A DNA stretch of 64,000 bases from Anisakis pegreffii (lineage: Eukaryota; Nematoda; Chromadorea; Rhabditida; Anisakidae), in assembly GCA_035041965.1 (NCBI GenBank), contig JAPYMA010001532.1, positions 1 to 64,000 of the forward strand, read 5' to 3'. This document shows, piece by piece, positions 26,701 through 39,117 of this stretch; positions within the stretch are counted from its first letter, which is position 1, and each line of letters begins with the position of its first letter. Below the pieces are notes generated by a model, which did not search any database, was not told where the DNA came from, and saw nothing but the letters and a program-made list of their open reading frames with translations. The position numbers and the translations under genes are program-made.

Positions 26701-29700
26701 GTTATTTCAAACGCTAACAATTCCGAAGGGATAAATTTCTGCAGTTACTGAATAATTTTGAAGTGAATTCGCTTTACGCAATTGATAGCAATTTGGAAAC
26801 ATTCGACAGCGCATACTTATAGAAAATTCCTTCCTAAAACCTCACAATGAGTATATTCTCTGACGTACTGACCAACATTCTTATACGACTTACTGAATAT
26901 GAATGGCCTCAAATGTGTGGATTATTGTACGTCACATTGTAATATGTGGTTTTATTACCTAAAAGCCGATAATATCAACTGCATTACACTATGTGCATAA
27001 ACAATCCAATATCGGCTTTGCTTTCATTTGATTAATGCAGCTAAATTGTTCATTGTAATCATTTTATTTGCACGTTAACAGCCTAATCTCCTCAACTCAG
27101 ATTTGACGAATTCGAATGATACGCTTTCTGTGTCATTCAGTGATTATCCAACAACGATCAAATGAAGATCATATGCAGATATCTTGTAAATTTCCGTTTT
27201 GCAAGGGTTGTTTCCGTATTCAACGCACTCACTGCACGATCACAGCTCATATCCAGCTGGTAACGACTAGTACACAATGCGAACCCATCTAAGCGTACAA
27301 CCAGAAAACAATGCCATGAAATGATGCACTATCAATGGTATTATGCGATGCTTGCATACTATTAAAATAAAGCTATAATAGAAGCTGAATATCGAAGAGA
27401 ATGGATTTTTATCAACCAATCAACTATAAAACATAATGCAGTTTTTTTTCCAGCTCCATTACACTTGCTTTTAGTGAGATGTTCATGCTAAAATTACCAT
27501 GTAATGTTCGATAGTTTAGCTAGTGCAAAATTGTGCGGAATTTTCGATGTAAAAACTTGATATGTTATTGGTAAGTCAGTTTCGAATCGCAGAAATGTTT
27601 CGAAAGTTTCTTTTAGTCGTGAAAGTCTTCCGTAGGCAATTTCGTTCGGCGTTTAACTCCGTTGAAATATTCTCTGAAAAGAACGACAATCGTTTCCATA
27701 AAACTGCACAACGCACACATCTGTTCTCATAAAAACATTGATTCTTTCGTGGTTTTTGTCCGAAAGTGCTCGAGAACTCGAATTGTACGATTAGTACTCA
27801 AAATCTTTACAGCTTCGACATATGTCGACTTATGTGATCAATTTCTTCTGGTCAAAGACGTGATAAATTCGGAATTTGACAATTTAAGTCCTAACTGTGG
27901 AATGACGAAAAAAACCGCAAAATGTTTCGAGTGAATGGTATTTTGAACACTCTTTTAGCGTCTTTCTTTTGAAGTTTATATTCGCTTAATGTTTGTGAAC
28001 GGCGAATGCTTTTACATTTGGTGAGCTGTAAATATATACGTTTATTATGCACTATTATAATAATCCGAGCAATTACACTCAGTTGTGATTTATTTGAACG
28101 ATAGACTTGCTATCACGAAAGAAGTACAACATATGACCTATTATTGCGTGAGGCTCTAGTGGTTTTTTTGCGGACCATAAATGCTCTGAAGTGCAATAAT
28201 AGCCGAAAAGTAACTTGCTTCTATCTATTCATCCAAAAACATTTGAACTTATTTCAAAATCACATGACATACGAACAGTCTTTCATTATCGCTTTCGAAT
28301 TCAGCACATTTTTCTTCGACTTGTTCATAGTTCCTCACCAGCCGACTGTCTACTTTTAAGTGTTGGGACCAATAGTTTTTCTTCGCTATCAAATCGTTTT
28401 CTGAGCGCGCAAATAGTCTGATAATTACTCTAAAATAAACCTGTTCTTCTAGGAATACTGCTGAACAAGATTATGACAAAAAAACTTAACACCAGAGTAC
28501 ACATTCCAAATGCAAATTTATGGTACTCGTAGAGCGCAGCTGTTGAAGCATCTAAATAATTTATGTACATGCATATACTGCATACAAAGAATATCATATG
28601 GATTTGCTTAGAACCTTTCAATTGTTTATTGAGAGCGTCAGTGTGAATTAAACACGAGAACGCATTCATTCAAAAAATTAATCTCCGAATTACTTTCAAA
28701 CTTTTCATCTTCATAGTGTTACTGATGCTATTTAGTGAGAATAAAAAGTGAATTATTGTGTACTAGAGCAAAATGAAGCGAATATTTCTAAATGAAGTAA
28801 TATATTCATTAAAATGTGATATCTTCATCAAAATAAGATAGGTTTTTCTGTCTTTTGATGCCATTATCTTTCACGGAATCGCTGAGTTAAATACCAAATG
28901 TGTTCTATTATCTAAAAACGTCAATATATTGAGAGGGATTCAATTTCTTATTGTATTTCGCATCAAGAAGAAACTGGCATAGATCACTATCTAACGAATA
29001 TAACGATTTTTCCTTCGCATTCTTCAGATATTTCATTTGATAGTAAGTCTTGGTTATTTTTTTAATCACCGATTATAAATTACGGTCTAGGAAAATACTT
29101 GATAATGATGTTATTATTTTGAATTTCAGAAACGTAGCAACCAATCGGAAACGACACAAGACCGTCTTTTCGGCCAAAGCAGTCAGCAGTCAACGCCAAC
29201 AAAAAAGCTTTCGAATACGTTCAAATCATCGATTTTCGATAGCAGTGAACCGAGCTCTCCAGCACGTACACCCAAAAAGACGATTCGTGTAATCGGTATG
29301 TTCTTTTCACATCCCCCTCTATCGCTGGTTGGATGAGCACAATAACTGCAAATCACGCACGTTCACAGTTTATGTTCATGAAGAATTGGTTCGTCCTTGT
29401 GATAGCTTGTGTTGCCTGTCAACAAACCGAAATAAGAATGAGTTGCAGAAATGCGAGTACATCATGAGGCTATACCCTCAAAGAAAGATGAACGAAATGA
29501 GCAGTTTGAAATTTTACGAAATGTGACATTCAAGGAATCGTGCTGTTACCATTCATTTTAAGAACTGCGTTGTTAGCACGTAGAATGAACAACTAATGCG
29601 CTTTCATGCATTCAGTTGAGCTATACAGGAAAGCAACCTTTGTTTACTAGCAGATTGAATGCATGAATATTTACATAGATAAATATCGAAGTGAACAAGT

Positions 29701-31608
29701 TGAATAAGCTCAAAACAATAGAAGATTGTGTCAGTTCAGCATAATTTGCATGTAAACATGCCAAAATGATTGACATTTATTCATATTTGCACACTCACTT
29801 ATCAAGATTTGACGGATCACTCATATGGAATACTGATCCATGGAAGCACATTATATGGTGATTATCATATGATAATTTGCATAAAAATTCAACTTAAGGG
29901 TGCTTCAGAGATGTAGAATACTGATTCAACATGAAGCTGGATATATCAGCATCAAGTATATTATTTGTACATCATCCCTCCCGATAAGTATTAATTATGC
30001 GCAATATGCATTCGTTTACATTAAAGTCGATTCATGAGGACAGCTAGACCCATGTGTGGAACACATTCGAGTACTATTATAACATCACTTTCATTGATAT
30101 TAACATGACCGTTTTGGACGAATCACGATCGCTTATTTATCTGATGAACCCTCACTTCTATCATCATCCGAATGCATCATTTCTACGAGATCTTTTCTGT
30201 TACGCAAAAAACGGAACTGTTTGTAAGAAAGATTTGACGAAGGAACGTTATTCGTTTAGCGTTGGATTGCTCTTTGAGTGCTTCCAACCGCGGAATAAGA
30301 TTAATTAGGTATATTCACTATCCCTATTTGAAAATCGGCTTAAATTGGAAATCCTGAAGTAAACGGGCGTTGTATGATTTTAAATAATTATGATTTTCGT
30401 ATCTTTTTTACATCGCCACGGTGCAAATGGATAAAAATGAAGCAAAAGTTGGGCGACATAAGTTGCTCCTTAACGGTTTAGATTGAAAATGAGTAAATAA
30501 TGAGTAGTATGATCACTACGGAAGGTCAATCAACAGTTTGAACGCACGTATATTCCAAGATTGCAAACAAAGGAATAAACACTGAAATGAATATTTGGGT
30601 GAACAAACTCAACGTATAAAAATAAGCAGATGAGTTCAGAAATACCTTACTTTATAAATGACTGTTGATTATGTGACGAAATATGTTCACTCAATCTCCA
30701 ATAAATTCCAATCCTAACGAGAAAAATTTGTCAAGAGATCGAATCATTTCGTAGTAAATATTCATAAGAATAATACCAAATCATTATTCCTGATCCATCT
30801 GTATATCTATATCCTTCTCAGCTCATCTATGTTTCAAACAAAGCAACTAGCAGGTGTTCACAATAAAAAGCCCCATTCAACATTTTCACTTACAGTTTTG
30901 CAATTTCCTACGGTATTATAAAAATCGACGATTCTGCTTAAATGAAACAGTTGATCGTAACTGGCCATCAAATCTGTACACTTCGATAATTCACGTTAGA
31001 ATAGAGTGAGTGTCGCTTTTTGCTCGGATCGCCTGTTGATTTCGGTAAATTGCTCCGATTGCAAACGATTTGATCGGCCCTTCAGCAGTTGGGTTGTTCT
31101 CGGATCGCTGAACATTCTGCGCTGACTTCACGCTGATTGTGAGTAAAAATTCCGATATACACATGGCACAAACGGTGCGATGATTATTTATTCACATCGT
31201 TCTTCCACTTCTGAAATTCAGTAGATCAATGAGGCATGCCACTCTGATTCTTATTGGCAAAGAGACGAATGAACATTGCATTCTGTTCGAATGCGAAATA
31301 ATTCTTTAAGTAAATTTATACAACGCCATTGAATGAATATAATCGTGGTCAAATGAATAGCCAGAAGGAATAAAACGATTGTGTAATAAATTAATGAAAG
31401 CAGATATACGATAGATGACTGAAACAAAGTTACTCGTTCTATTCAACTTTACTTGAGAATACCTTCTTTTTTTTGTGGTTAAAAAATGCAGAACGGAGCG
31501 ATTGCAGAGATAGCTGACTAAGAAACGTTCACCTTCGCAAAAAAATTCTTTTCAGATAGGAACCCAATAACAGGTGAAGTGAAAGCAACGCAACAAATTT
31601 CGGCATGA
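20772..31608 (+). CDS. Small basic Ser/Thr/Pro-rich protein resembling Jupiter/HN1 microtubule-associated proteins
   Basis: Three exons fit together by phase. Exon 1 (20772-20846) starts MSSPAVENGTAHQNG and ends in phase 0 at a perfect GTGAGT donor. Exon 2 (29130-29295; acceptor GAATTTCAG, donor GGTATG) is phase 0 to 1. It carries DRLFG, then TPTKKLSN-FKSSIF and SPARTPKK. Exon 3 (31556-31608; acceptor TTCTTTTCAG) starts DRNPITGEV and stops at TGA, giving about 97 residues. From general knowledge, Jupiter/HN1 proteins are small, disordered and microtubule-associated, with an RLFG/TP/KSSI block and a late NPVTGEG motif. The order here matches, but the PPGG block typical of the family was not found and may lie in a missed exon of the 8.3 kb first intron. 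The first two exons look solid; the family call is an inference from short motifs. Confidence 0.55.
20847..29129 (+). other. Long first intron (8.3 kb) of the Jupiter-like gene
   Basis: Mostly AT-rich non-coding DNA. It holds small duplications (GGTCCACAATTAGTCAT at about 21,160 and 21,226) and two diverged copies of an ATTATGAAAGTGTA...ATAATGATGCGC-type segment near 24,475-24,545 and 25,200-25,265. A plus frame at about 25,321-25,545 has a protein-like end (FSNEMKLEEAFERCLQASEQ) but no splice support. Introns this long often contain enhancers or missed exons. Confidence 0.4.
30051..30308 (+). CDS. Unrecognised candidate exon inside intron 2 of the Jupiter-like gene
   Basis: A plus frame of about 85 codons has an extracellular-looking composition. 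It has four N-glycosylation sequons (NIT, NMT, NAS, NGT) and three cysteines in a block LFCYAKNGTVCKK...FECF, then TAG at 30306-30308. It has no ATG at its start. The first codons follow AG dinucleotides (GGACAG, AGCTAG) that are poor acceptors, so it may be part of a nested gene whose other exons I could not identify. No family recognised. Confidence 0.3.
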   Translation, partial: HVWNTFEYYYNITFIDINMTVLDESRSLIYLMNPHFYHHPNASFLRDLFCYAKNGTVCKKDLTKERYSFSVGLLFECFQPRNKIN

Positions 31609-32772
31609 TCCAACGGCGCAACGGTCACCGTTTCCTGCTCTCGCTTATCATCATGCCCACAATACACGCATCAAATTCGACAGTCATACTAAAATTTCAA
31701 TGCTACTCATCAACAACTGCTTCCGATTGCACTGTGCATTATTTTCGATGAAATTATTTATTCGCATTCATTTTATGCATCTATGTGTATGTGTTCATTT
31801 GCGTGAACTTGTTTGTGCATATGTAAGCAGAAAACAATTCTTTTCGGCTTAGAATAATAATTGTTTCTTTTTCCGTTATTTACGCTCACTAAATTCGAAT
31901 AATTCCAACGAAACATTATTGTCAAACATTGGTCCAACATTATTTCCTTATTATTCTCCTCAATCGATTATATCATAATTTGAAGAAAATAGTCTTGAAA
32001 TTGTTATTTTCAAAAAAATTAGCAAGATATTCGATGTTTTTCTTGGGACGAAAAATAGATGTTGCTTGTCTTCAATTTCATACAATGATTTTTAAAAAAT
32101 ATTGCTTAATATTTCGAGACGAATTCATTTCAATGATATCGCTCATTTCTCAGTTCTTCTCGTTCGCTCTAACGACAAGATAATGTTTTGCATCAAATCG
32201 CTCCTAATAAATGTGCTCATTCCGTTGCATATCATTTTGCACCGCAATTCATCGCAAGAACAGCAAGTTAGTCACAACTTACAAAAGTGAAGAATGCATG
32301 GAAAGGAGCGGAACCGTGATGTTCACGATGCACGTAGGCTGAATCGCTGAAAATTGGTGCATCATAAGAACGAAACAATTTTGAGAGAAGCATTTTTGCC
32401 TTCAAAGAGATCTTCGGTTGTCACGCAAGCTTGATCATGAAATGTTCGTTGTTTTTAAAGTTTAAATGAGCGAAAAGATCTCATTAAATGACCTTACCTA
32501 ATCAATTTCACTCGATATCCGTGTGCTTAGTTCAATCGTTTTGGACTATTGTGGACAAGTTAGCTTTTTCTAACCATTGTCGAGTGGCATAAAAAGAAGA
32601 CAGCAATGCATGAACGGTCTCAGTGGTATTGTAATGAGAATAACTGCGTCATGCTCATCACCATGAGGAGCAGATGTGCCGATCGCTCTGAGTGCAATAG
32701 ATTCTTCGTAATAAATCTCCTAATTAGTCGTATTGTGAGCAAAGTGCCGCATAAACTAATCAAATTTCAATT
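31609..32772. other. Intergenic, nothing recognised
   Basis: AT-rich 3' flank of the Jupiter-like gene. Overlapping short ORFs at 31,929-32,290 look like chance frames. Confidence 0.4.
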
Positions 32773-33167
32773 TTGTTCATCGCACTCATGAATGCAACAT
32801 TCTTTATCACTTCCCTTATTCAAGGCTTTTCTTATGAAAAAAAATCTGATAACAAATTATGGTGCCATATGAGTACCGTTATGAATTGTATCTCCCAAAT
32901 GACATGTTCTGTGGGTTCTATTCGACTCGTGCCAATTATTGTACAATTCAAACGTTCGAAGCTTCAAGCATTCACTGTGAAGTAGTGAAAACATTTGATT
33001 TTGAAATGCTCATAGAATCAACTAATCCAAATGTGCTTGTGAAGTCAATTAATTTCGAACGATCTCATGCAATTTTACAATGGGCGGTATATAACATTTG
33101 TGACGATGGTTTCGAGCCCATTTCGATTCATATTGCAACTTTGGAAGCAATCGCAAAAAATTCTTGA
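32773..33167 (+). pseudogene. Possible secreted-protein gene split by a frame change
   Basis: The frame from 32788 opens with a signal-peptide-like sequence (MNATFFITSLIQGFSYEKKS) and loses its protein-like character soon after. From 32859 the neighbouring frame codes about 100 residues of convincing composition (VPYEYRYELYLPNDMFCG, Cys at four places) up to TGA 33165-33167. A run of eight A at 32,836-32,843 lies between. No GT-AG intron joins the halves. A one-base change near 32,850-32,860, in the genome or the assembly, would explain it. The product is not recognised. Confidence 0.35.
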
Positions 33168-36100
33168 AATCTTCAATCGTGGAACTTCACGCTTCTCGAT
33201 TTAAAGCTGAATGTGTTTAAACTATCGCTAAAATTCTCGATGAGCAATCAGCACGATGGACCTGCAGTGCTGTTTGGAAAATCCCGAACATTTTCCAATT
33301 TCCGTTTAATCCCGCAATCCCGCAATTGAATCCCGCAGTCGTTTTAAAAAACCGGGATTGAAAATGATCATACAAAGAAGACAAAACAAGAGTAATGAAG
33401 AAAAACGGAACGGGAGTGCTGACACTTTTTTCCTGATTGTTTTTGCTGAGTGCTTTCTTCTTTGTTCACTGCTTTCTAAAAACAAAAGCCGACGTTCGTT
33501 GTTATGTAATGACTTATTTATTCATCGCGGCTCGGGTGTAAAGCAGCAAGTTTTATTGAGTTTGAATGAAGTGTGAATGATTGATGTGCAATTCAAAATG
33601 AGTATTGCTTGATCAAATCTAAAAAACGCATAATTTTCCAAAAGATAAATGTCTGGATGGGCATTCAAAAATGCCGTGCAAACGCTAATCCATAGAGATG
33701 CACTGATGAATGATGGATGCTACTGACAGCAATAAAAGCATTTCATGGGCAATTGCCCACGAATGAATATCAAAAACACTTAAGATAATGATGACCCATC
33801 CATTCATTCGATCGATCAATCAAGCATTCTGCAAATTAAGCGCTCTAAACGAATGAGGGGTCATCTACTCATGCACGCTCTGCTCATTGGGGTCATACAA
33901 AATCGAATGCATTATAGTGCTAATACATAAATCATATTCATGTGCTTGGCTAATATCCGCTAATTGATGTGACTGATCATTTATTCAATACTCAGCAAAA
34001 CTGCTCATCATTATGAAACGACCACTAGCAATAAACGATGTGATAAGTTATAATAGTCACATGGACGGTTTTGATGGAAAGCACCTCATTATCTCAAGGA
34101 ATTCATTTAATTTACAAGCCAATTCATTGTTCCATTTCAAAGAATGTTCATTTTATCTTAATTCAGTGACATCGAATGTAGAGAATTTTGCTCACAATCA
34201 ATTACGCATTTTCAAGGAAAACTAATACCTATCAAAATCGCACAAATGAAAATCCTGTCAGTCAACGATGGTACAATTCAAGGTTTACTCTGTTTGTAGT
34301 TAAGGAGTAGTCGGCGATGTTCCATTTTTTAGGTTCACTTTGTTGAGGGGTTGGAGGGATGCTCGTCTGAAGAGAATTTCTGAAAAATCAAAAGTGACTG
34401 TGCAATTTGATCGCTGAAGGCATTGCAATGCTATTTCATTTATTCGTCTTCAAAGAATCCATCAAAGTGATTTATATTTCGTGTTAACCACATAAGTTTA
34501 CAAGTACTTGTTTGTACCTGTGACTCTTCGAACGCTCACCTTATACATCTCATTGTCAGTACATTCGGAATTCAAATGAGTGCGCTTAAGTAAGCTCTAT
34601 GCGAACGGATCGATCAGATCAGTGACAATGACAATATTCGAGACCCATCAATATTTGCTGATCACAAATTTTCCATCATCGATCACATGTATTTTATAAC
34701 ATCAGCAACATTTGCCTGTTAGATAATTTTCCTGAGTCGTAAGGATTTCCAGCTATTCCAGAATGTCCGAAATTCTTTTTGGGCAGTGAAATATAGATAA
34801 GTTAAAGATTTTGCATAAGCATTAAACGTCGGCTGATGTGTTGTCCGTTCGTTTCAGCCGTGTCAATGCGCCACATCGCTAGAACAGAATGACTGATTGC
34901 TATTTGAATGCTTTGATCGGATGAACAAAACGAAAAATGAATCACACTCGACATCAGTTCCAAACTACCAATTGAGATGTGAAGCAATCATTTCAGATTG
35001 CCATTATCAAAGAAAATGCTACAAGAACTTAATTTTCGAACTATCCCTTGAGGTTCTTTCGAACACCGTTCTCTCAATTTCTATTCACTGAATTCACTTT
35101 GATTGTTGATAAAATTCAAAAAAAGTGCAATCATATGAAGTTGTATGGTGTCGTTCCGATTGAATGCGAAAGTATTTTCAGTTTCTATTCAATCCAAACA
35201 TTCGTTGATTGTCATTAAACACAAAAAAGTGGCACAGCAAAACTTCAAAAGTTTTTTCCTTTTCAATATGAGAATTTCCACAGGTATATACGGCTACAAA
35301 TCTATCATTACTAAAAATTTTGAATTGAGCAGTGGATCAAATCCATATTTCCAATTGATTTTCGATGCAAGAAGTTGATCATCATATCGATAATGCCTGT
35401 GCTTGTGAGGAAATTCGGCACCCACCAACAAGCATATCTCCACATTGACCTTCCATGTTTTAGAGCTCCTCAATTATTCGACTGAACCATTTATTTGATC
35501 ATCACATTCTCATGTGATTGATACATTTTCGAAATAATTCTAGAATTTCTCTCCATAAGAGATAAGTTTAAACTTCAGGCGATAGAGATCCCGCATCTTC
35601 AAATTTCCCACCTCATTAACGTCAAATTCTAAAACGGGATCACTACTCTATTCGAATCAGAAAATGCTCATTGTCAGCAAAAAATACATCCTTTCACTAC
35701 GTTGTTTCTTTTAATTTGAGAAGTGATTCCACGATCAGCTCGGCAGACCTTATTTTCATTAGGCGTAATTTGCGAAGTTTCTCGAAAATTGTCTCCTTTC
35801 GGTCTGGTTTTCTGTGGACTTCTTTTCTAGCATGATCTTCACCTTCTTATCGTTGCCTTCTTGCTGTCGTAGGCGAGATTCCTTCGGTTAAATGCTCGCC
35901 GAATCGACGCTGCTCAGTCTAGATAATAACCAGAAAATTCATCGGAAGAAGTCAATCATGGAATCCAATCGAGCATTCATTCAGTTACGAATATTTCTTT
36001 TGCATTTCATTCAATTTTGCACTCGGCTTATTGTTAGGCTAACTTGTTAAAGTACGCTCCAAATTGTTCGTCAGTCTGAGCAAACAGCAAAATCTAAGTG

Positions 36101-36175
36101 CAAATATATTGCACCCAACACTAAGCCAACCCAACGTCGTCTTGATTAATTCCATAATCGTCCATTTCATCGCAG
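33168..36175. other. Intergenic with weak ORFs
   Basis: A short tandem of ATCCCGCA words lies at 33,310-33,343. Frames at 34,013-34,225 and 34,897-35,091 (the second with CEAIISDCHYQRKCYKN) are open but have no borders or family match. Confidence 0.35.
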
Positions 36176-36241
36176 AAAAAGCTAACTGATGTTCAAGATG
36201 GTGATATTATGAGAGAATCGACTTTGGGAAGGACGGCTTAG
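36176..36241 (+). CDS. Candidate short terminal exon
   Basis: An acceptor (TTTCATCGCAG) is followed in phase 0 by 21 codons of charged, protein-like sequence (KKLTDVQDGDIMRESTLGRT) and TAG. No partner exon was found upstream. It may be an alternative end of an upstream gene, or chance. Confidence 0.2.
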   Translation, partial: KKLTDVQDGDIMRESTLGRTA

Positions 36242-37475
36242 CAGGTGAATGGAATAACTGAAAAGCGCTACTTTATAGAATATTAAGACGGAACGTGCTT
36301 CCTTTGAATGTCAGATGTGGGCAATCCATAGTGAGTGGCGCATTGATGAATGAAGTGTTTTTTGTTGTTTCAAATGGAAGCAATTTATCTTTGCAAAGCA
36401 TCCGTTTAATCATTCTCGCTGGTTATGTTGCCCTCAAAATCGCATTATTGATCACGATGTTATGATAAAATCCGAAAGGCGTTTAGTTGGTACTCATATT
36501 GTGCGTGTTTTCGAGTCATTACGTACCTGTAGCGCCATTTAAATTGCAATGACCAAGCGATCATTCAGTGCACGTTCCAATTTCTTTTTGGCCTCTTCGT
36601 TCCGAAGTGTTTGTTCATTGATTTTTCATTGCGTTTCATGATGACGACCTAGCTGATGTAATTCCATGAGAACATTAAGGTTTTCTGAAAGAAGCGCAGT
36701 AATCGATTAGCAATCCAGGTTATAAATTTGTTTGGTATAAAACCCAGGACGTTTAGTGCAGCGAATCTCATGCCCATTTCGAGTTATCTGTTGATGCTTC
36801 TTTCACAGCTCTCAGCTACTAACATAACAGAATTTCGTGAATAAGCTCAAAAGCAGCAATGATCAATAATTTTGTGATAGTTGACACATTATGAATGATT
36901 CTCGCGAAGTGAACAGGCTAATGTCAGCTTTTGGAGCGATACTCAAACATTTATTTATGAACGGCTTTTCGATACGTTGGCGTATCCTTATATGAGAAAG
37001 GAGTTATTGCTTTTAAGCTCATTCATTTATGGAGTTCTTGAATGAGAAAACCATTATGAAATCTAATCATAACGCATATATCTCAATGATTTCTTTCGCA
37101 GCGACTCTAACTGGACGAAGAAAACGGCATTGAGAATCATTTGACTGCAACCGAATTGCCGATATACGATGAACTTCATCAGTACATTTGAAAGTTCACG
37201 ATTCAACACAAATTATATGTTTTTAATTGTCTACCCGATATTTTTTGTCTTTTTCCTTAATGACTTGACGTCTGTGGATTGTGTTAATTTTTCGATTTCG
37301 AACATTCATTGGGAAGATTTCCAGGAGTTTCGCTGATTGTAAGTTCACGCCAAATGGATTATAACAGTCCAAAATCGATCAGTCATTTCTCAATACCGGC
37401 TGAGTAATTATTTCCAAATTTTGCATAGAAGTTCTTTCTGTAAATCAAGTTTGCATCGAAATGTCACTGAACCGT

Positions 37476-37645
37476 GATCACTGAAACGCTATTTTGCAAG
37501 TAAAGTTTCAGTGATCTTCGACTTTCACTGAAACATTACTTTTTTTCAGTGATCTTGGGCATTTACTGAAACCTTACTTGCAACTTGCACAGGGCTTTCA
37601 TTGAAAACCCTATGCAAGTTGCAAGTAACGTTTCAGTGAAAGCCC
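37476..37645. repeat. Nested inverted-repeat cluster, MITE-like
   Basis: Three palindromic pairs are packed together. GATCACTGAAAC at 37476-37487 pairs with GTTTCAGTGATC at 37505-37516. The latter also pairs with TCACTGAAAC at 37525-37534. A longer imperfect hairpin has arms 37557-37594 and 37608-37645 around a 13-nt loop. The word TTTCAGTGA and its reverse complement recur throughout. This could be a folded non-autonomous element; no target duplication was identified. Confidence 0.65.
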
Positions 37646-38038
37646 CAAAATACTAATAAGCGTCTGTACAAAAGATGGATTCATGTTATACTCATGAAAC
37701 GCAACGGTAACACGTTGCAACGGTAATTTTCAACCTAAGTCCTACCCAAGCAAATAAGGCTAAATTGCATTCGGATAACCCTCTGCATCCCAATGATTCG
37801 AAGTTGCAATTGTCCAGTTGTGCTTCACGAGCATTTTGACTTTTAAGTAGAGAATCACATGTTATTGGTGAAAGTTGAGTGTGTCGTTAGCATCGATCAA
37901 GAAAATTCCATTTGAAATTCGGTTATCGATCCCAAAACGACAGTGCTTTATGCAGCACCAACATTTAGAGAATCCATCTAGTATTTCAATTTTTCATGGA
38001 CTGTTAATTCATTGATAAGATAATATCGATATTTGCAG

Positions 38039-38480
38039 AACACCGCCAGCGCCACCAAGCCATATAGGTCTGCAAGTGTATCCAAGATTCGCCGAATTCA
38101 TAACGTTAGGTGGTGCAACGAAACACACGCTCACAAATACTGGTGCCACTCGTCTGGTGATAAAAATCAAATGTACTAATAACCGTCTGTACAAAGTATC
38201 ACCAGTTTACTCTTTTCTTGATGCTGGTTCATCACATGATCTTGAGGTTATTTTGCACATTCTTTAACACTGCCTATGGCTCTAACAAGTGAAACGTAAA
38301 CAAGCATCCAAAAAAACAAAAACTGAAGAATGTTTCCAGTTTTTTCTGCTAGAAATATATGTTCCCGCAGTAGCCGAAGGCATGAAAACACAAATTTTCG
38401 ATCGTTTCTTTGGCGATAAAATCGATGCATTGAAGATTAGGAACACATCGCAGGAAGGAAGTGATGTTGATGAACACTAA
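38039..38480 (+). CDS. MSP-domain protein, partial gene model
   Basis: After an acceptor (GATATTTGCAG) the frame codes a clear major sperm protein domain. A Pro-rich start (TPPAPPSHIG) is followed by LQVYPRFAEFITLGG, HTLTNTGATRLVIKIKCTNN and YKVSPVYSFLDAGSSHDLEV. This is the usual first two-thirds of an MSP fold, as in small sperm-specific nematode MSP-domain proteins. The rest is in the same frame from 38289 (KRKQASKKTKTEECFQFFLL, ending DVDEH, TAA 38478-38480), but two stop codons lie between. Cutting out 38247-38288 restores the domain exactly, yet that segment starts GT and ends AA. The only canonical in-phase intron (38247 to TGTTTCCAG, ending 38335) would drop about 16 residues. The 5' exon with the start codon (ending in phase 2) was not found. 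It may be an atypical intron, an assembly error or a young pseudogene. Confidence 0.6.
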
Positions 38481-39117
38481 TATAGGATTACACTAAAGAT
38501 ATGTTTTCTATAAATGAAAAAAGAGCAAGCAATTTCAGATCTTTCGAGAGGAGGGTTCCAGTGGAAACGATAAACTTTTGGTAATTTATAAAGAGGCAAA
38601 GATTGATGACAACGATCCACGCATTGCATTCACAGCGGATACAACTTCTGGTCGAATTGTGCTGCCTTTAATTGTTGTATCGTGATGAATTTTGCGTATT
38701 TTCGATTGAACCCAATAAACAATGTCTTTTTGCAAATCACTTATCAACAAATCCGTAACTCCCCCTAATTGAACAAATGAACAATGGTCATACACGTGCC
38801 ATTAACTACTAATGATTTCATATACTGTTACCATCAAATTTCTATTATCTTCACGTTAATGATCTATCACGGAACATGAAATGCTCTAATCGATCTATCC
38901 CATTCAAGAAGCCATTTCGCTGGTCATGTTCACTTCCTTTTAGTAATGAAGAGCAAAACATTTCATGTGACATTTAATAGCATTTTTACAGTATCAACAC
39001 AAAATCCTATATCACACATAATGTTCGTTTGATATTAATACGTTTACAAATGTACGCAGTCGATCTCAATAATGCATTCTCTTCGAAATGAGAATTTCTC
39101 GAATGGTTTATACAATA

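Noticed and set aside
27662..28669. Several ORFs of 70-90 codons in the long intron of the Jupiter-like gene
   Set aside because: They have no splice borders and no domain, and they overlap on both strands. Expected by chance at this length.
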